NCBI RefSeq assembly: GCF_017640745.1
Contig: NZ_JAEPQA010000008.1
Coordinates: 1 to 64,000 of the forward strand
Direction: 5' to 3'
Length of the DNA stretch: 64,000 bases
Origin: Nisaea sp.
GTDB lineage: Bacteria; Pseudomonadota; Alphaproteobacteria; Thalassobaculales; Thalassobaculaceae
Every line of letters begins with the position of its first letter. Within the stretch, counting starts at the first letter, position 1. The notes below the pieces were generated by a model. It saw only the letters and a list, made by a program, of their open reading frames with translations. It had not been told where the DNA came from and made no database searches. Made by a program: the position numbers and the translations under genes. Shown one piece after another: positions 1 to 8,321 of this stretch.

Positions 1-2496
1 AGCCGCATCGCCTATATGCCGCAGGGCCTTGGTAAAAACCTCTATCCCACACTCTCCGTCGCCGAGAATCTCGACTTCTTCGCCCGCCTCTATGGTCAGG
101 ACGAGGGCGAACGGCAACGCCGGGCGGATGAGCTGCTCCGTGCGACCGGTCTCGCGCCCTTCCGCGATCGCCCGGCGGAGAAACTGTCCGGCGGCATGAA
201 GCAGAAACTGGCGCTCTGCTGCGCCCTGGTCCACGACCCGGACCTGCTGATCCTCGACGAGCCGACGACAGGTGTCGATCCGCTCTCGCGGCGCCAGTTC
301 TGGGAGCTTATCGACCGCATCCGGGGCCGCCGCCCCTGGATGACGGTCATCACCGCCACCGCCTACATGTCCGAGGCCGAGCATTTCGACCGCCTGATCG
401 CACTCTATGACGGCGTGATCCTGGCCGACGGCACGGCAGCGGAGCTGAAACACCAGACCGGCACCGACGACATCGAGGACGCCTTCCTCGCCCTGCTTCC
501 GGAAGGCCGGGACAAGACCCGGTTTACCCCGCGCCCGAAGCCGGATCGCGGAGCCTCGGAGGCGGATATCGCCGCGATCGAGGCCCACGGCCTGGTCATG
601 CGCTTCGGCGACTTTACCGCGGTCGACGCCGTCGACTTCCGGATCGAGCGCGGGGAGATCTTCGGCTTTCTCGGCTCCAACGGCTGCGGCAAGACGACGA
701 CGATGAAGATGCTGACCGGCCTCCTCACCCCGAGCGAGGGCGAGGCCCGCATCTTCGGCGAACGGATGAACGGCGGCGGCATGGAGATGCGCCGCCGCGT
801 CGGCTACATGTCCCAGTCCTTCTCGCTCTACTCGGAATTGACGGTCGGGCAGAACCTCGACCTGCATGCCGGCCTGTTCCGCATCGAGGGCGCCGCCAAG
901 CGCGACCGTATCCGCGAGCTCGCGAACCGCTTTGAACTCGCCAGCGTCATGGACATGCGGCCGGATGCGCTGCCGCTCGGCATTCGTCAGCGCCTGCAGC
1001 TTGCGGTCGCGGTGCTCCACAGGCCGGAGATGCTGATCCTGGACGAGCCGACCAGCGGCGTCGATCCGGTCGCCCGCGACGGGTTCTGGAACCTGCTGAC
1101 GGAGCTCTCGCGGGACGAGGGCGTCACGATCTTCATTTCCACCCACTTCATGAACGAGGCCGAGCGCTGCGACCGGATCTCGCTGATGCATGCCGGCAAG
1201 GTGCTGGCCATGGGTGAACCGGAAAGGCTCGTCGCCGACTCCGGCTGCGAAACTTTGGAAGAGACCTTCATCCGGCTCCTCGAGGAGAAGACGGAGAACG
1301 GCGTCGAGTCCCCGGCCGGGCGCACCCCGGCTCTCGACGGCAAGGCCGCCGCGATCGGCGCGCCGGCCTGGTTCTCGGCGGCACGACTCTGGGCCGTGGC
1401 ACGGCGGGAGAGCTTCGAGCTGGTCCGCGACCCGATCCGTCTCGCCTTCGCCCTGTTCGGCCCCCTCATCCTCATGCTCGCGATGGGATACGGCATCACC
1501 TTCGACGTCGAAGACATGCGCTATGCCGCCTTCGACCAGGACCGCAGCCGGGAAAGCCGGGCGCTGCTGCGCCAGTTCGAAGGCTCGCGCTATTTCTCCG
1601 CGGCACCCGAGATTACAAGCATGTCCGCGCTGGAGCAGCGGATGCAGAAGGGAGAGATCGGCCTCGCGCTGGTGATTCCGCCCGGCTTCGGCCGCGATCT
1701 CGCCGCTGGACACCGCCCGGAACTGTCCGCCTGGCTCGACGGCGCCATGACCAGCCGCGCGGAGACGACGCGCGGCTATGTCGAGGGTGCCTTCCGGGCT
1801 TTCCTCGCGGAACTGGCAAGAGAGGAGGGCGCGCTGGAAAGCAGCCCCGTGCTGGCCGGGATCGAGACCCGCTTCCGCTACAACCAGGGCTTCACCTCGC
1901 TCGAGGCGATCCCGCCCGGCATCCTGATGATGCTGATGATCATGATCCCCTCGATGCTGACGGCGCTGGGCGTGGTGCGCGAGAAGGAGCTCGGCTCGAT
2001 CACGAACCTGCACGCGGCCCCGGCCACGCGGTTCGAGTTCCTGGCCGGCAAGCAACTGCCCTATGTCGGCGTCGCCCTGGTCAGCTTCCTGACCATGCTG
2101 GCGATGATGATCCTGCTGTTCGGCCTGACGCCGAAAGCCAGCCTGCCGATGCTCTTCGTCGGGGCCGTGCTCTACGCGTGGGCCGCGACCGGCTTCGGAC
2201 TGCTGGTCTCGACCGTCGTCACGTCGCAGGTTGCGGCGATCTTCGCGACCGCCATCATCGTTCTGATCCCGACCATCAACTTTTCGGGCATGCTGCATCC
2301 GGTTGCCACGCTCGACGCGACCGGGCGCACGATCGGCCGGTCCTTTCCCGGCGCCTATTTCCAGGAGATCAGCGCCGGTGTGTTCAACAAGGGCCTGAGC
2401 GCCGCCGATCTGCTTCCGAACCTGGGCGCGCTGGCGCTCTTCTGTCTCGTCTACTGGGCACTCTCCTCGGCCGCCCTGCCGAAACAGGCACGGTAG
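1..2496 (+). CDS. rbbA: RbbA-like ABC transporter, two ATPase domains fused to an ABC-2 permease (5' partial)
   Basis: The gene enters from the left edge: the frame is open from base 1 and the Walker A of the first ATPase lies outside. Counting from base 1, the first cassette shows a Q-loop (YMPQGLG), signature LSGG at about residue 62 and Walker B LLILDEP at about 83; its H-loop is replaced by ATAYMSEAE, as in the RbbA family. The second cassette has Walker A GSNGCGKTT (about 227), a degenerate signature (LPLG for LSGG), Walker B LILDEP and an intact STHF H-loop. The last 350 residues form an ABC-2 permease: one helix, a long periplasmic segment, then several helices. E. coli RbbA is about 911 residues, so only about 80 are missing. 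Five bases separate it from the permease gene that follows; a HlyD-type adaptor would be expected upstream. Substrate unknown. Confidence 0.88.
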   Translation, partial: SRIAYMPQGLGKNLYPTLSVAENLDFFARLYGQDEGERQRRADELLRATGLAPFRDRPAEKLSGGMKQKLALCCALVHDPDLLILDEPTTGVDPLSRRQFWELIDRIRGRRPWMTVITATAYMSEAEHFDRLIALYDGVILADGTAAELKHQTGTDDIEDAFLALLPEGRDKTRFTPRPKPDRGASEADIAAIEAHGLVMRFGDFTAVDAVDFRIERGEIFGFLGSNGCGKTTTMKMLTGLLTPSEGEARIFGERMNGGGMEMRRRVGYMSQSFSLYSELTVGQNLDLHAGLFRIEGAAKRDRIRELANRFELASVMDMRPDALPLGIRQRLQLAVAVLHRPEMLILDEPTSGVDPVARDGFWNLLTELSRDEGVTIFISTHFMNEAERCDRISLMHAGKVLAMGEPERLVADSGCETLEETFIRLLEEKTENGVESPAGRTPALDGKAAAIGAPAWFSAARLWAVARRESFELVRDPIRLAFALFGPLILMLAMGYGITFDVEDMRYAAFDQDRSRESRALLRQFEGSRYFSAAPEITSMSALEQRMQKGEIGLALVIPPGFGRDLAAGHRPELSAWLDGAMTSRAETTRGYVEGAFRAFLAELAREEGALESSPVLAGIETRFRYNQGFTSLEAIPPGILMMLMIMIPSMLTALGVVREKELGSITNLHAAPATRFEFLAGKQLPYVGVALVSFLTMLAMMILLFGLTPKASLPMLFVGAVLYAWAATGFGLLVSTVVTSQVAAIFATAIIVLIPTINFSGMLHPVATLDATGRTIGRSFPGAYFQEISAGVFNKGLSAADLLPNLGALALFCLVYWALSSAALPKQAR

Positions 2497-2501
2497 CTGC
2501 C

Positions 2502-3623
2502 ATGCGCGCCCTGCTCATTATCCTCCGTCTCGGAATCAAGGAGATCTACAGCCTCGCCCGCGATCCGGTCCTGATGGGACTGATCGTCTACACCTTCAGC
2601 GTCAGCATCTACACGGTGGCGGACGGCGTGGAGACGGAGCTTCGCGACGCGGCGGTCGCCATCGTCGACGAGGACGATTCCGCGCTCTCCCACCGGCTGC
2701 GCGGCGCCTTTCTGCCGCCCTACTTCAAGCCGCCGGCGATCATCGGCATCGACGAGGTCGACCGGGCCCTCGACAAGGGGCTCTACACCTTCGTGGTCGA
2801 CATCCCGGCGAATTTGGAGGCCGACATCCAGCGCAGGCGGGGACCGGTCATCCAGCTCAGCGTCGATGCGACGGCGATGTCCATCGCCGGCAACGGTGCG
2901 GGGTACATTTCCGAGATCCTGACCGAAGAGATCGCCAAATTCATGAGCCGCGGGGAACCGGACACGGAGCCGCCGGCGCTCCTCAAGGTGCGGGTGAAAT
3001 ACAATCCCAATCTGGAGGCCGTCCGCTTCAACGCAGTGATGGAGGTGATCAACAACATCGTCGTCATGGCCATTATCCTGACCGGCGCCGCGGTGATCAG
3101 GGAACGCGAGCACGGCACCATCGAGCACCTGCTGGTGATGCCGGTGAGCGCCGCCGAGATCATGATCTCGAAGATCTGGGCGAACGGCCTCGTGATCCTT
3201 TTGGCGGTCCTGCTCTCGCTCGAGTTCGTGGTCCGGCGCGGGCTCGGGGTGCCGCTCTACGGCTCGATGGAACTCTTCGCGGCCGGGGCCTGCATCTTTC
3301 TTTTCTGCGTCACCGCGCTCGGCATCATGCTGGCGACCTTCACGCACTCGATGCCGCAGTTTGCGCTGCTCTGCATCCCGGTCTTCGTCGTGATCAACCT
3401 GCTCTCCGGCGGGCACACGCCGCTCGAAAGCATGCCGGAGATCCTGCAGACGGTGATGCAGGTCTCCCCGTCGACGCACTTCATCCGCTTCTCGCAGGCG
3501 GTGATCTACCGAGACGCAACGCTCGGTGCCGTCTGGCCGGAACTGGCGATCATGCTGCTGATCGGCTGCGTCTTTTTCGCCTTTGCCTTCGTCCGGTTCC
3601 GGGCCTCGATGGCGGCCCGGTAA
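2502..3623 (+). CDS. yhhJ: YhhJ-like ABC-2 type permease
   Basis: A 373-residue ABC-2 family membrane subunit: an N-terminal helix near residues 22-42, a roughly 180-residue extracytoplasmic domain, then a cluster of helices (about 185-373) with the family pattern REREHGTIEHLLVMPV after the second helix. It starts 5 bases after the rbbA-like stop and is surely co-translated. In E. coli the yhiI-rbbA-yhhJ set is an uncharacterised export system with the same partner order. The start was chosen at the first ATG after the upstream stop; the frame stays open further upstream only inside the preceding gene. Confidence 0.87.
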   Translation: MRALLIILRLGIKEIYSLARDPVLMGLIVYTFSVSIYTVADGVETELRDAAVAIVDEDDSALSHRLRGAFLPPYFKPPAIIGIDEVDRALDKGLYTFVVDIPANLEADIQRRRGPVIQLSVDATAMSIAGNGAGYISEILTEEIAKFMSRGEPDTEPPALLKVRVKYNPNLEAVRFNAVMEVINNIVVMAIILTGAAVIREREHGTIEHLLVMPVSAAEIMISKIWANGLVILLAVLLSLEFVVRRGLGVPLYGSMELFAAGACIFLFCVTALGIMLATFTHSMPQFALLCIPVFVVINLLSGGHTPLESMPEILQTVMQVSPSTHFIRFSQAVIYRDATLGAVWPELAIMLLIGCVFFAFAFVRFRASMAAR

Positions 3624-3636
3624 ACGCTGCCGGGGA

Positions 3637-4497
3637 TTACTCCCCGGCCTCGCGCATGGCGGCGCTGTAGAGGTTCGGTCCGGCGAAGTCCCGGTCATGG
3701 GTCAGCGACGGCACCTTGCCGCGCGCCTCGTCCACGAGGGCGAGATCGATCTCGGCGGTGATCACGCCCGGCTCCTCACCGGCATCCGCCAGCACCTCGC
3801 CCCAGGGCGCAACGATGACCGAGTGGCCGTAGGTCTGGCGGCCGCCCGCATGGGTGCCGCACTGCGCCGCCGAGATCACGAAACAGCCGTTCTCGATCGC
3901 CCGGGCGCGCTGCAGCACGTGCCAGTGCGCCTCACCCGTGACCTTGGTGAAGGCAGCCGGTGCGAACAGCACCTTGGCGCCCGCCTTGGCGAGCGAGCGG
4001 TAGAGGTAGGGGAAACGGATGTCGTAGCAGATCGTCAGCCCGAAGGTGCCCCACGGAGTCTCGGCAAGCACGCCTTCTTCGCCGGGCTTGTAGGAGGCCG
4101 ATTCCCGGTAGGTCTGGCCGTCGCCGACCTGCACGTCGAACATGTGGATCTTGGTGTAGCGCGCGGCAATGGAGCCGTCCGGCGCAATCAGGAAGCTGCG
4201 GTTCGCCAGCCGCTCGTCGTCCGTCAGCTTGACCGAGAGCGAGCCGGCATGGAGCCAGACGCCGAGCTCCGCCGCGAGGCCGCGGAAAGCGATGAGCACC
4301 TCGTGCTCCTCCTCCACCTTCGCCTTTGCGCGGGCGGCCGGCTTGTCCGGCTCGAACATACCGACAATTTCCGGCGTGGTGATGAAATCGGCGCCGCGCG
4401 CCTTCGCCTCGCGGATCATCGGCGAGACCTCGGCGATGTTCACCTCGGGGTCCGGCTTCGAATTGGTCTGCACGCAGGCAACGGTGAATTTGCTCAT
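3637..4497 (-). CDS. Nitrilase-superfamily amidohydrolase (Nit1/deaminated-glutathione-amidase type)
   Basis: A 286-residue C-N hydrolase with the complete catalytic triad: Glu43 (TTPEIVG), Lys116 (YTKIHMFD) and Cys157 (TICYDIRFP). Length and spacing fit the Nit1/Nit2 branch, whose characterised members hydrolyse deaminated glutathione or omega-amides; the substrate here is inferred only from family and context. It follows grxC by 23 bases on the same strand, and comF-grxC-nit is a common alphaproteobacterial order, which fits a link to glutathione. A GGGGA ribosome-binding site lies 9 bases before the ATG. It ends 13 bases from the convergent YhhJ-like gene. Confidence 0.9.
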   Translation of the reverse strand: MSKFTVACVQTNSKPDPEVNIAEVSPMIREAKARGADFITTPEIVGMFEPDKPAARAKAKVEEEHEVLIAFRGLAAELGVWLHAGSLSVKLTDDERLANRSFLIAPDGSIAARYTKIHMFDVQVGDGQTYRESASYKPGEEGVLAETPWGTFGLTICYDIRFPYLYRSLAKAGAKVLFAPAAFTKVTGEAHWHVLQRARAIENGCFVISAAQCGTHAGGRQTYGHSVIVAPWGEVLADAGEEPGVITAEIDLALVDEARGKVPSLTHDRDFAGPNLYSAAMREAGE

Positions 4498-4520
4498 CGA
4501 TCGGATCCCCGGTCAGCTTG

Positions 4521-4787
4521 TCAGGAGGCTTGTGCGGCCAGCATTTCGTCGAGCTTACCACTCGCCTCCAGCGCCGCCAAATCATCCGAGCCGCCGATCC
4601 CGACGCCGTCTATGAAGATCTGCGGCACGGTGTAGCGTCCGTCGGCGCGCTCTTCCATGGCCGCCCGCTTGGAGCTGCTCATGGTGACGTCGATCTCGGT
4701 ATAGGTGACGTTCTTGCTGTCGAGCAGCTTCTTCGCGCGCACGCAGAACGGGCAGAACATGGTTGTGTAGATTTCGACCTCGGCCAT
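4521..4787 (-). CDS. grxC: Glutaredoxin 3
   Basis: An 88-residue class I dithiol glutaredoxin. It has the redox site CPFC at residues 12-15, the cis-proline TVP motif near residue 54 and the GG-SDDL glutathione-binding segment near 65-70. It would reduce disulfides and glutathione-mixed disulfides in the cytosol using glutathione. The frame stays open upstream, but the family N-terminus (MAEVEIYTT) starts at this ATG. It lies between comF (93 bases upstream) and the nitrilase-like gene, in one probable operon. Confidence 0.95.
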   Translation of the reverse strand: MAEVEIYTTMFCPFCVRAKKLLDSKNVTYTEIDVTMSSSKRAAMEERADGRYTVPQIFIDGVGIGGSDDLAALEASGKLDEMLAAQAS

Positions 4788-4879
4788 GGAGGCAACTCTC
4801 CCTCGATGCTGTATTGCCCATAGATGGTGCGCGACCGCCGCAAATCCAGCATGGTGCCGGAGCGGATGCAAGTCCCCGA

Positions 4880-5620
4880 CTAGAGCACGCGCGCGAGTGT
4901 GAGCAGATCGACCTGCAACGCCCCCGCCTTGCGGCAGGCCCGGATGCAGGCATCCGCCGTCGCACCGGAGGTCCAGACATCGTCGACCAGAAGCAGATGC
5001 CGTCCCGCCAGCCGGTCCCGGCGGCCGCCCCTTACTCTGAAAGCGCCCCGGACATTGTCGCGCCGTGCGGCCTTTCCGAGACCGCCCTGGCTCGGGGTCC
5101 GGCGCGCGCGCTCCAGCGAGAGCGGGTCCCACGAAAGTCCGGACGTGCGCGCCAGATCCGAGGCGATCAGAGCCGACTGGTTGAAGCGCCGCTGCACCCG
5201 CCGCCAGGGATGCAACGGAACGGGCAGAATCAAAGGCCCGGACGCGAACAGTTCCTCTCCCGCCTGCACCATCCAGCGGGCGAAGAGACGGGAAAGACTC
5301 TCGTCGCCCCCATGCTTGAAACGCAGGATCATCTCGCGGCTGGCATCGTCATAGGCGAGCGCCGCCCGTGCACGGCCGAAGCGCGGCGGGTCGGCGATGC
5401 AGGCGCCGCAAAGCGCATCCGCGCCGACATCGAATTCGAACGGACGGCCGCAGCAGGCGCACCAGGGCGGTCCAAGAAAGGTCAGGGCAGTCCAGCAGGA
5501 CCCGCAGAGCGCGTCGTCCGCGACCACCAGCGCGCCGCATTTCTTGCAGCGCGGCGGCAGGACGAGATCGAACAGCCGTCGTCCGCTCTCGAGGGCGAAT
5601 GTTCCGATACCGCCGATCAC
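4880..5620 (-). CDS. comF: ComF-family phosphoribosyltransferase-like protein
   Basis: A 246-residue ComF family protein. Four Cys pairs in the N-terminal 75 residues (CKKC, CGSC, CACC, CGAC) form a zinc-ribbon-like region. The C-terminal half is a type I phosphoribosyltransferase fold with the PRPP loop LLLVDDVWTSGAT near residues 211-223. In naturally competent bacteria ComF helps ssDNA uptake; in alphaproteobacteria the role is mostly untested. First gene of the comF-grxC-nit run, divergent from the methyltransferase gene with 91 bases between starts. Confidence 0.92.
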   Translation of the reverse strand: MIGGIGTFALESGRRLFDLVLPPRCKKCGALVVADDALCGSCWTALTFLGPPWCACCGRPFEFDVGADALCGACIADPPRFGRARAALAYDDASREMILRFKHGGDESLSRLFARWMVQAGEELFASGPLILPVPLHPWRRVQRRFNQSALIASDLARTSGLSWDPLSLERARRTPSQGGLGKAARRDNVRGAFRVRGGRRDRLAGRHLLLVDDVWTSGATADACIRACRKAGALQVDLLTLARVL

Positions 5621-5711
5621 GCCGCCGCCGCGCCTCCTCCGGTCAGGCCAGGTTCCAAGCCCCTGGCTTCGGGTCTATGGAACGGATTGGCGCTTTTCCC
5701 GGAGCGGCGCG

Positions 5712-6656
5712 ATGGCATATACCAGCGCCATGATGGATCAGATGCTCGTCTTCGACCGAATGCAGGTGCGGCGTAACCGGGACCGCGCCGCTCCGGATTA
5801 CGCGGCACACGATTTCCTGAAACGGGAGATTGCAGAGCGCGTCCTCGACCGGATGGGCGACATCCAGCGGCGCTTTCCGCGCCTGCTCGATCTCGGCAGC
5901 CACAGCGGATTGGATCCGCGTGAACTCGATCCGAAACTCGGCGTCGAGTGGATCGTCAGCCTCGACCCGTCAGAACGTTTCGCCGGGATGGCGGCGGCCA
6001 TCGGACCCGCCATTGCCGCGGAAGAGGAACTGCTGCCCTTTGCACCGGCGAGCTTCGACGCGATCGTCAGCACGTTGTCACTGCATTGGGTGAACGACCT
6101 GCCGGGCGCGCTCGTTCAGGCGCGGCAGTGCCTGAAGCCGGACGGGCTCTTTCTCGGCGCCATGCTCGGCGGCGAGACTTTACACGAGCTGAGAGCGGCG
6201 CTGACCGCGGCTGAAACAGAAGTTCTGGGCGGTGCCGGACCGCGCGTCTCCCCGTTCGCCGAACTGCAGGACGCGGCAGGCCTGATGCAGCGGGCGGGAT
6301 TCGCCCTGCCCGTCGTCGACAGCGATATTCTGACCGTCACCTACGAGAACGTCTTCCTGCTGATGCACGAACTCCGCGGCATGGGGGAAGGAAACGCCAT
6401 CGCCGCCCGGCGCAAGGGCATGACGCCGAAATCGGTGTTCCTGCGCGCGGCGCAGATCTATCACGAGCGCCACGCGGGTCCGGACGGCCGCATTCCGGCG
6501 AGCTTCCAGATCCTCTATCTCACCGGCTGGGCGCCGCATGCCTCGCAGCAGAAACCGCTCCGGCCGGGCAGCGCAGCGCATCGGCTGGCAGACGCACTAG
6601 GCGCCACGGAACAGCCCGCAGGCGATCCCGCCGTGCCCGGGCGCAAGCCGCGCTAG
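5712..6656 (+). CDS. BioC/NDUFAF5-like SAM-dependent methyltransferase
   Basis: A 314-residue class I methyltransferase with motif I LLDLGSHSG at about residues 58-66 and the post-IV pattern STLSLHWVNDLPG typical of the BioC/NDUFAF5 group. The mitochondrial relative NDUFAF5 hydroxylates an arginine of complex I and BioC methylates malonyl-ACP; bacterial homologues next to comF have no settled function. The start was placed at the ATG with GGAG 7 bases upstream, though ATGs 18 and 21 bases later are also possible. It overlaps the convergent carbonic anhydrase gene by 4 bases. Confidence 0.85.
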   Translation: MAYTSAMMDQMLVFDRMQVRRNRDRAAPDYAAHDFLKREIAERVLDRMGDIQRRFPRLLDLGSHSGLDPRELDPKLGVEWIVSLDPSERFAGMAAAIGPAIAAEEELLPFAPASFDAIVSTLSLHWVNDLPGALVQARQCLKPDGLFLGAMLGGETLHELRAALTAAETEVLGGAGPRVSPFAELQDAAGLMQRAGFALPVVDSDILTVTYENVFLLMHELRGMGEGNAIAARRKGMTPKSVFLRAAQIYHERHAGPDGRIPASFQILYLTGWAPHASQQKPLRPGSAAHRLADALGATEQPAGDPAVPGRKPR

Positions 6657-7303
6657 AAGCCGATTTCGGTTCCGGGCAGCGCGACCCGCCGCGAGATCAG
6701 GCCTTCGGGGCCGCTGATGGTGCAGTCGAGATCGCGGATCCGGCCGTCCTCCAGACCGTAGGCCCAGCCGTGCAGCTGGAGCGACTTGCCGGCCTTCCAG
6801 GTGGTCTGCACGATCGGGGTGCGTCCCAGCGTCTGCACCTGCGAGCGGACATTCAGCTCGCAGAGTTTCTTGTGTCGCGCCTCGGGGTCGGTGCAGTCGT
6901 CCAGCTCGTGCCCGTAGCGTTCGGCGACGTCCCGGATCGGCTGCAGCCAGTGATCGACGATGCCGTGCTCCTCGCCGTCGACCGCCGCATGCACGCCGCC
7001 GCAGCCGTAATGGCCGCACACGATCACATGTTTCACGCCGAGGACCTCGATGGCGAATTCGAGCACCGACAGCATGTTGAGATCGCCCGGATGAACGAGG
7101 TTCGCGACATTGCGGTGCACGAAGACCTCGCCCGGCTCGAGCCCTGTGATCACATTCGCCGGCACCCGGCTGTCGGAGCAGCCGATCCAGAGGAACTCCG
7201 GCGACTGCAGTCCCGACAGCTTGTTGAAATAGGCAGGATCCTCGCGCAACTTGCCTTCCGCCCACGCCACATTGTGCCGCAGAAGACTTGATAGATCGCG
7301 CAT
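6653..7303 (-). CDS. Beta-class carbonic anhydrase
   Basis: A 216-residue beta-carbonic anhydrase (CO2 + H2O to bicarbonate + H+). Zinc ligands are Cys42, His98 and Cys101, with the Asp44-Arg46 dyad in GCSDSRVP. Length matches the Can/CynT family. Monocistronic: convergent with the methyltransferase on one side and 79 bases from the next minus-strand gene on the other. Confidence 0.95.
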   Translation of the reverse strand: MRDLSSLLRHNVAWAEGKLREDPAYFNKLSGLQSPEFLWIGCSDSRVPANVITGLEPGEVFVHRNVANLVHPGDLNMLSVLEFAIEVLGVKHVIVCGHYGCGGVHAAVDGEEHGIVDHWLQPIRDVAERYGHELDDCTDPEARHKKLCELNVRSQVQTLGRTPIVQTTWKAGKSLQLHGWAYGLEDGRIRDLDCTISGPEGLISRRVALPGTEIGF

Positions 7304-7382
7304 CGCTTACCCCCCAATCCGTTCGTCGCCGGATCGGATCGGTATAGGAGCTTGCCGGACAAATCGAAAGAAAAAGCGCCGT

Positions 7383-8216
7383 CTAGCGGACCAGCCCGGC
7401 CTTCGTCAGAAACTCCACCGCGTCGAGAATCCGGCTGTGGTCCCTGATCTCGATGATCAGCCGCGGGTTAGAGCTCAAGGCCGAAAGCGCACGAAATACG
7501 GACGGCCAGCGCACCGTTCCCTCGCCGGGCACCCAGTGGCGGTCGGCATAGCCGTCCGCATCCTGCAGATGCACATGCTCCAGCATGTTTCCGGCCGCGA
7601 CGACGTAATAGTCCACCGGCGGCGCACCGGTGGACCCGTGCGCATAGTGCGCGTGACCGGTGTCGATCGAGACCCGTACCCGCTCGCTGGCGAAGGACTC
7701 GGCGAGGCGGACGCGCCAGCGCGGATCGATATCCTCGATATTCTCGATCACCAAAGTCACGCCGACCTGTTCGGCGCGCGCGACCACGTCGTCGAGCGCG
7801 GCATGCACCTGGGCGAAAGCGTCTTCCAGATAGCCCGGCCTGTTGTCGAAGTTATTGTAGTCCCAGGTCGTGAAGGGGCTGTGCACCACCATCTGCGTCG
7901 CGCCGATTTCCTCGCAGACATCGAGCGCCTGCATCATGCGCTTGCGGACGATCTGGCGCACCTCGGGGTCGACGGTTGCAATACTGAAGCCCCAGAACGG
8001 ACCGTGGATACCGAGCCGCCCCTTGTGCCCGTCGAGCTGTTTTCTGATCTCCGCCGCGAGCGGTTTCCAGTCGCCGTTCAGCACGTCCGCTTTGAAGAAA
8101 TCCTGGAGCTCGAGATCGCGCCGCCCCTCGATCAGCCAGTCCCGATAGGTCTCCAGCATGCGGGCAGGCATCGCCGCCCCCAGAGTAGGCAGAGGCGTGG
8201 TTGCTGTTGTCGTCAT
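7383..8216 (-). CDS. Sugar phosphate isomerase/epimerase-like TIM-barrel protein
   Basis: A 277-residue xylose-isomerase-like TIM barrel (AP endonuclease 2 superfamily). The expected metal ligands are visible in order: Glu in VIENIED, Asp and His in SIDTGHAHYAHG, His in HVHLQDADG and Glu in LIIEIRDH. These proteins isomerise or epimerise sugars or act on inositol derivatives; sequence alone does not give the substrate. The first 15 residues are Thr/Pro-rich and may be over-called; the next Met is residue 16. It stands alone, 105 bases from the HD-GYP gene. Confidence 0.82.
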   Translation of the reverse strand: MTTTATTPLPTLGAAMPARMLETYRDWLIEGRRDLELQDFFKADVLNGDWKPLAAEIRKQLDGHKGRLGIHGPFWGFSIATVDPEVRQIVRKRMMQALDVCEEIGATQMVVHSPFTTWDYNNFDNRPGYLEDAFAQVHAALDDVVARAEQVGVTLVIENIEDIDPRWRVRLAESFASERVRVSIDTGHAHYAHGSTGAPPVDYYVVAAGNMLEHVHLQDADGYADRHWVPGEGTVRWPSVFRALSALSSNPRLIIEIRDHSRILDAVEFLTKAGLVR

Positions 8217-8321
8217 CGGCGGAACTCCGGTTACAGGTCAGTCGGGAAATCGATCGGCCCGAGTGTGCCGCCGGCGGCGTTTCCGGAACAAAGAAATTTT
8301 CGAGAAACCGCTCCGGACCGG

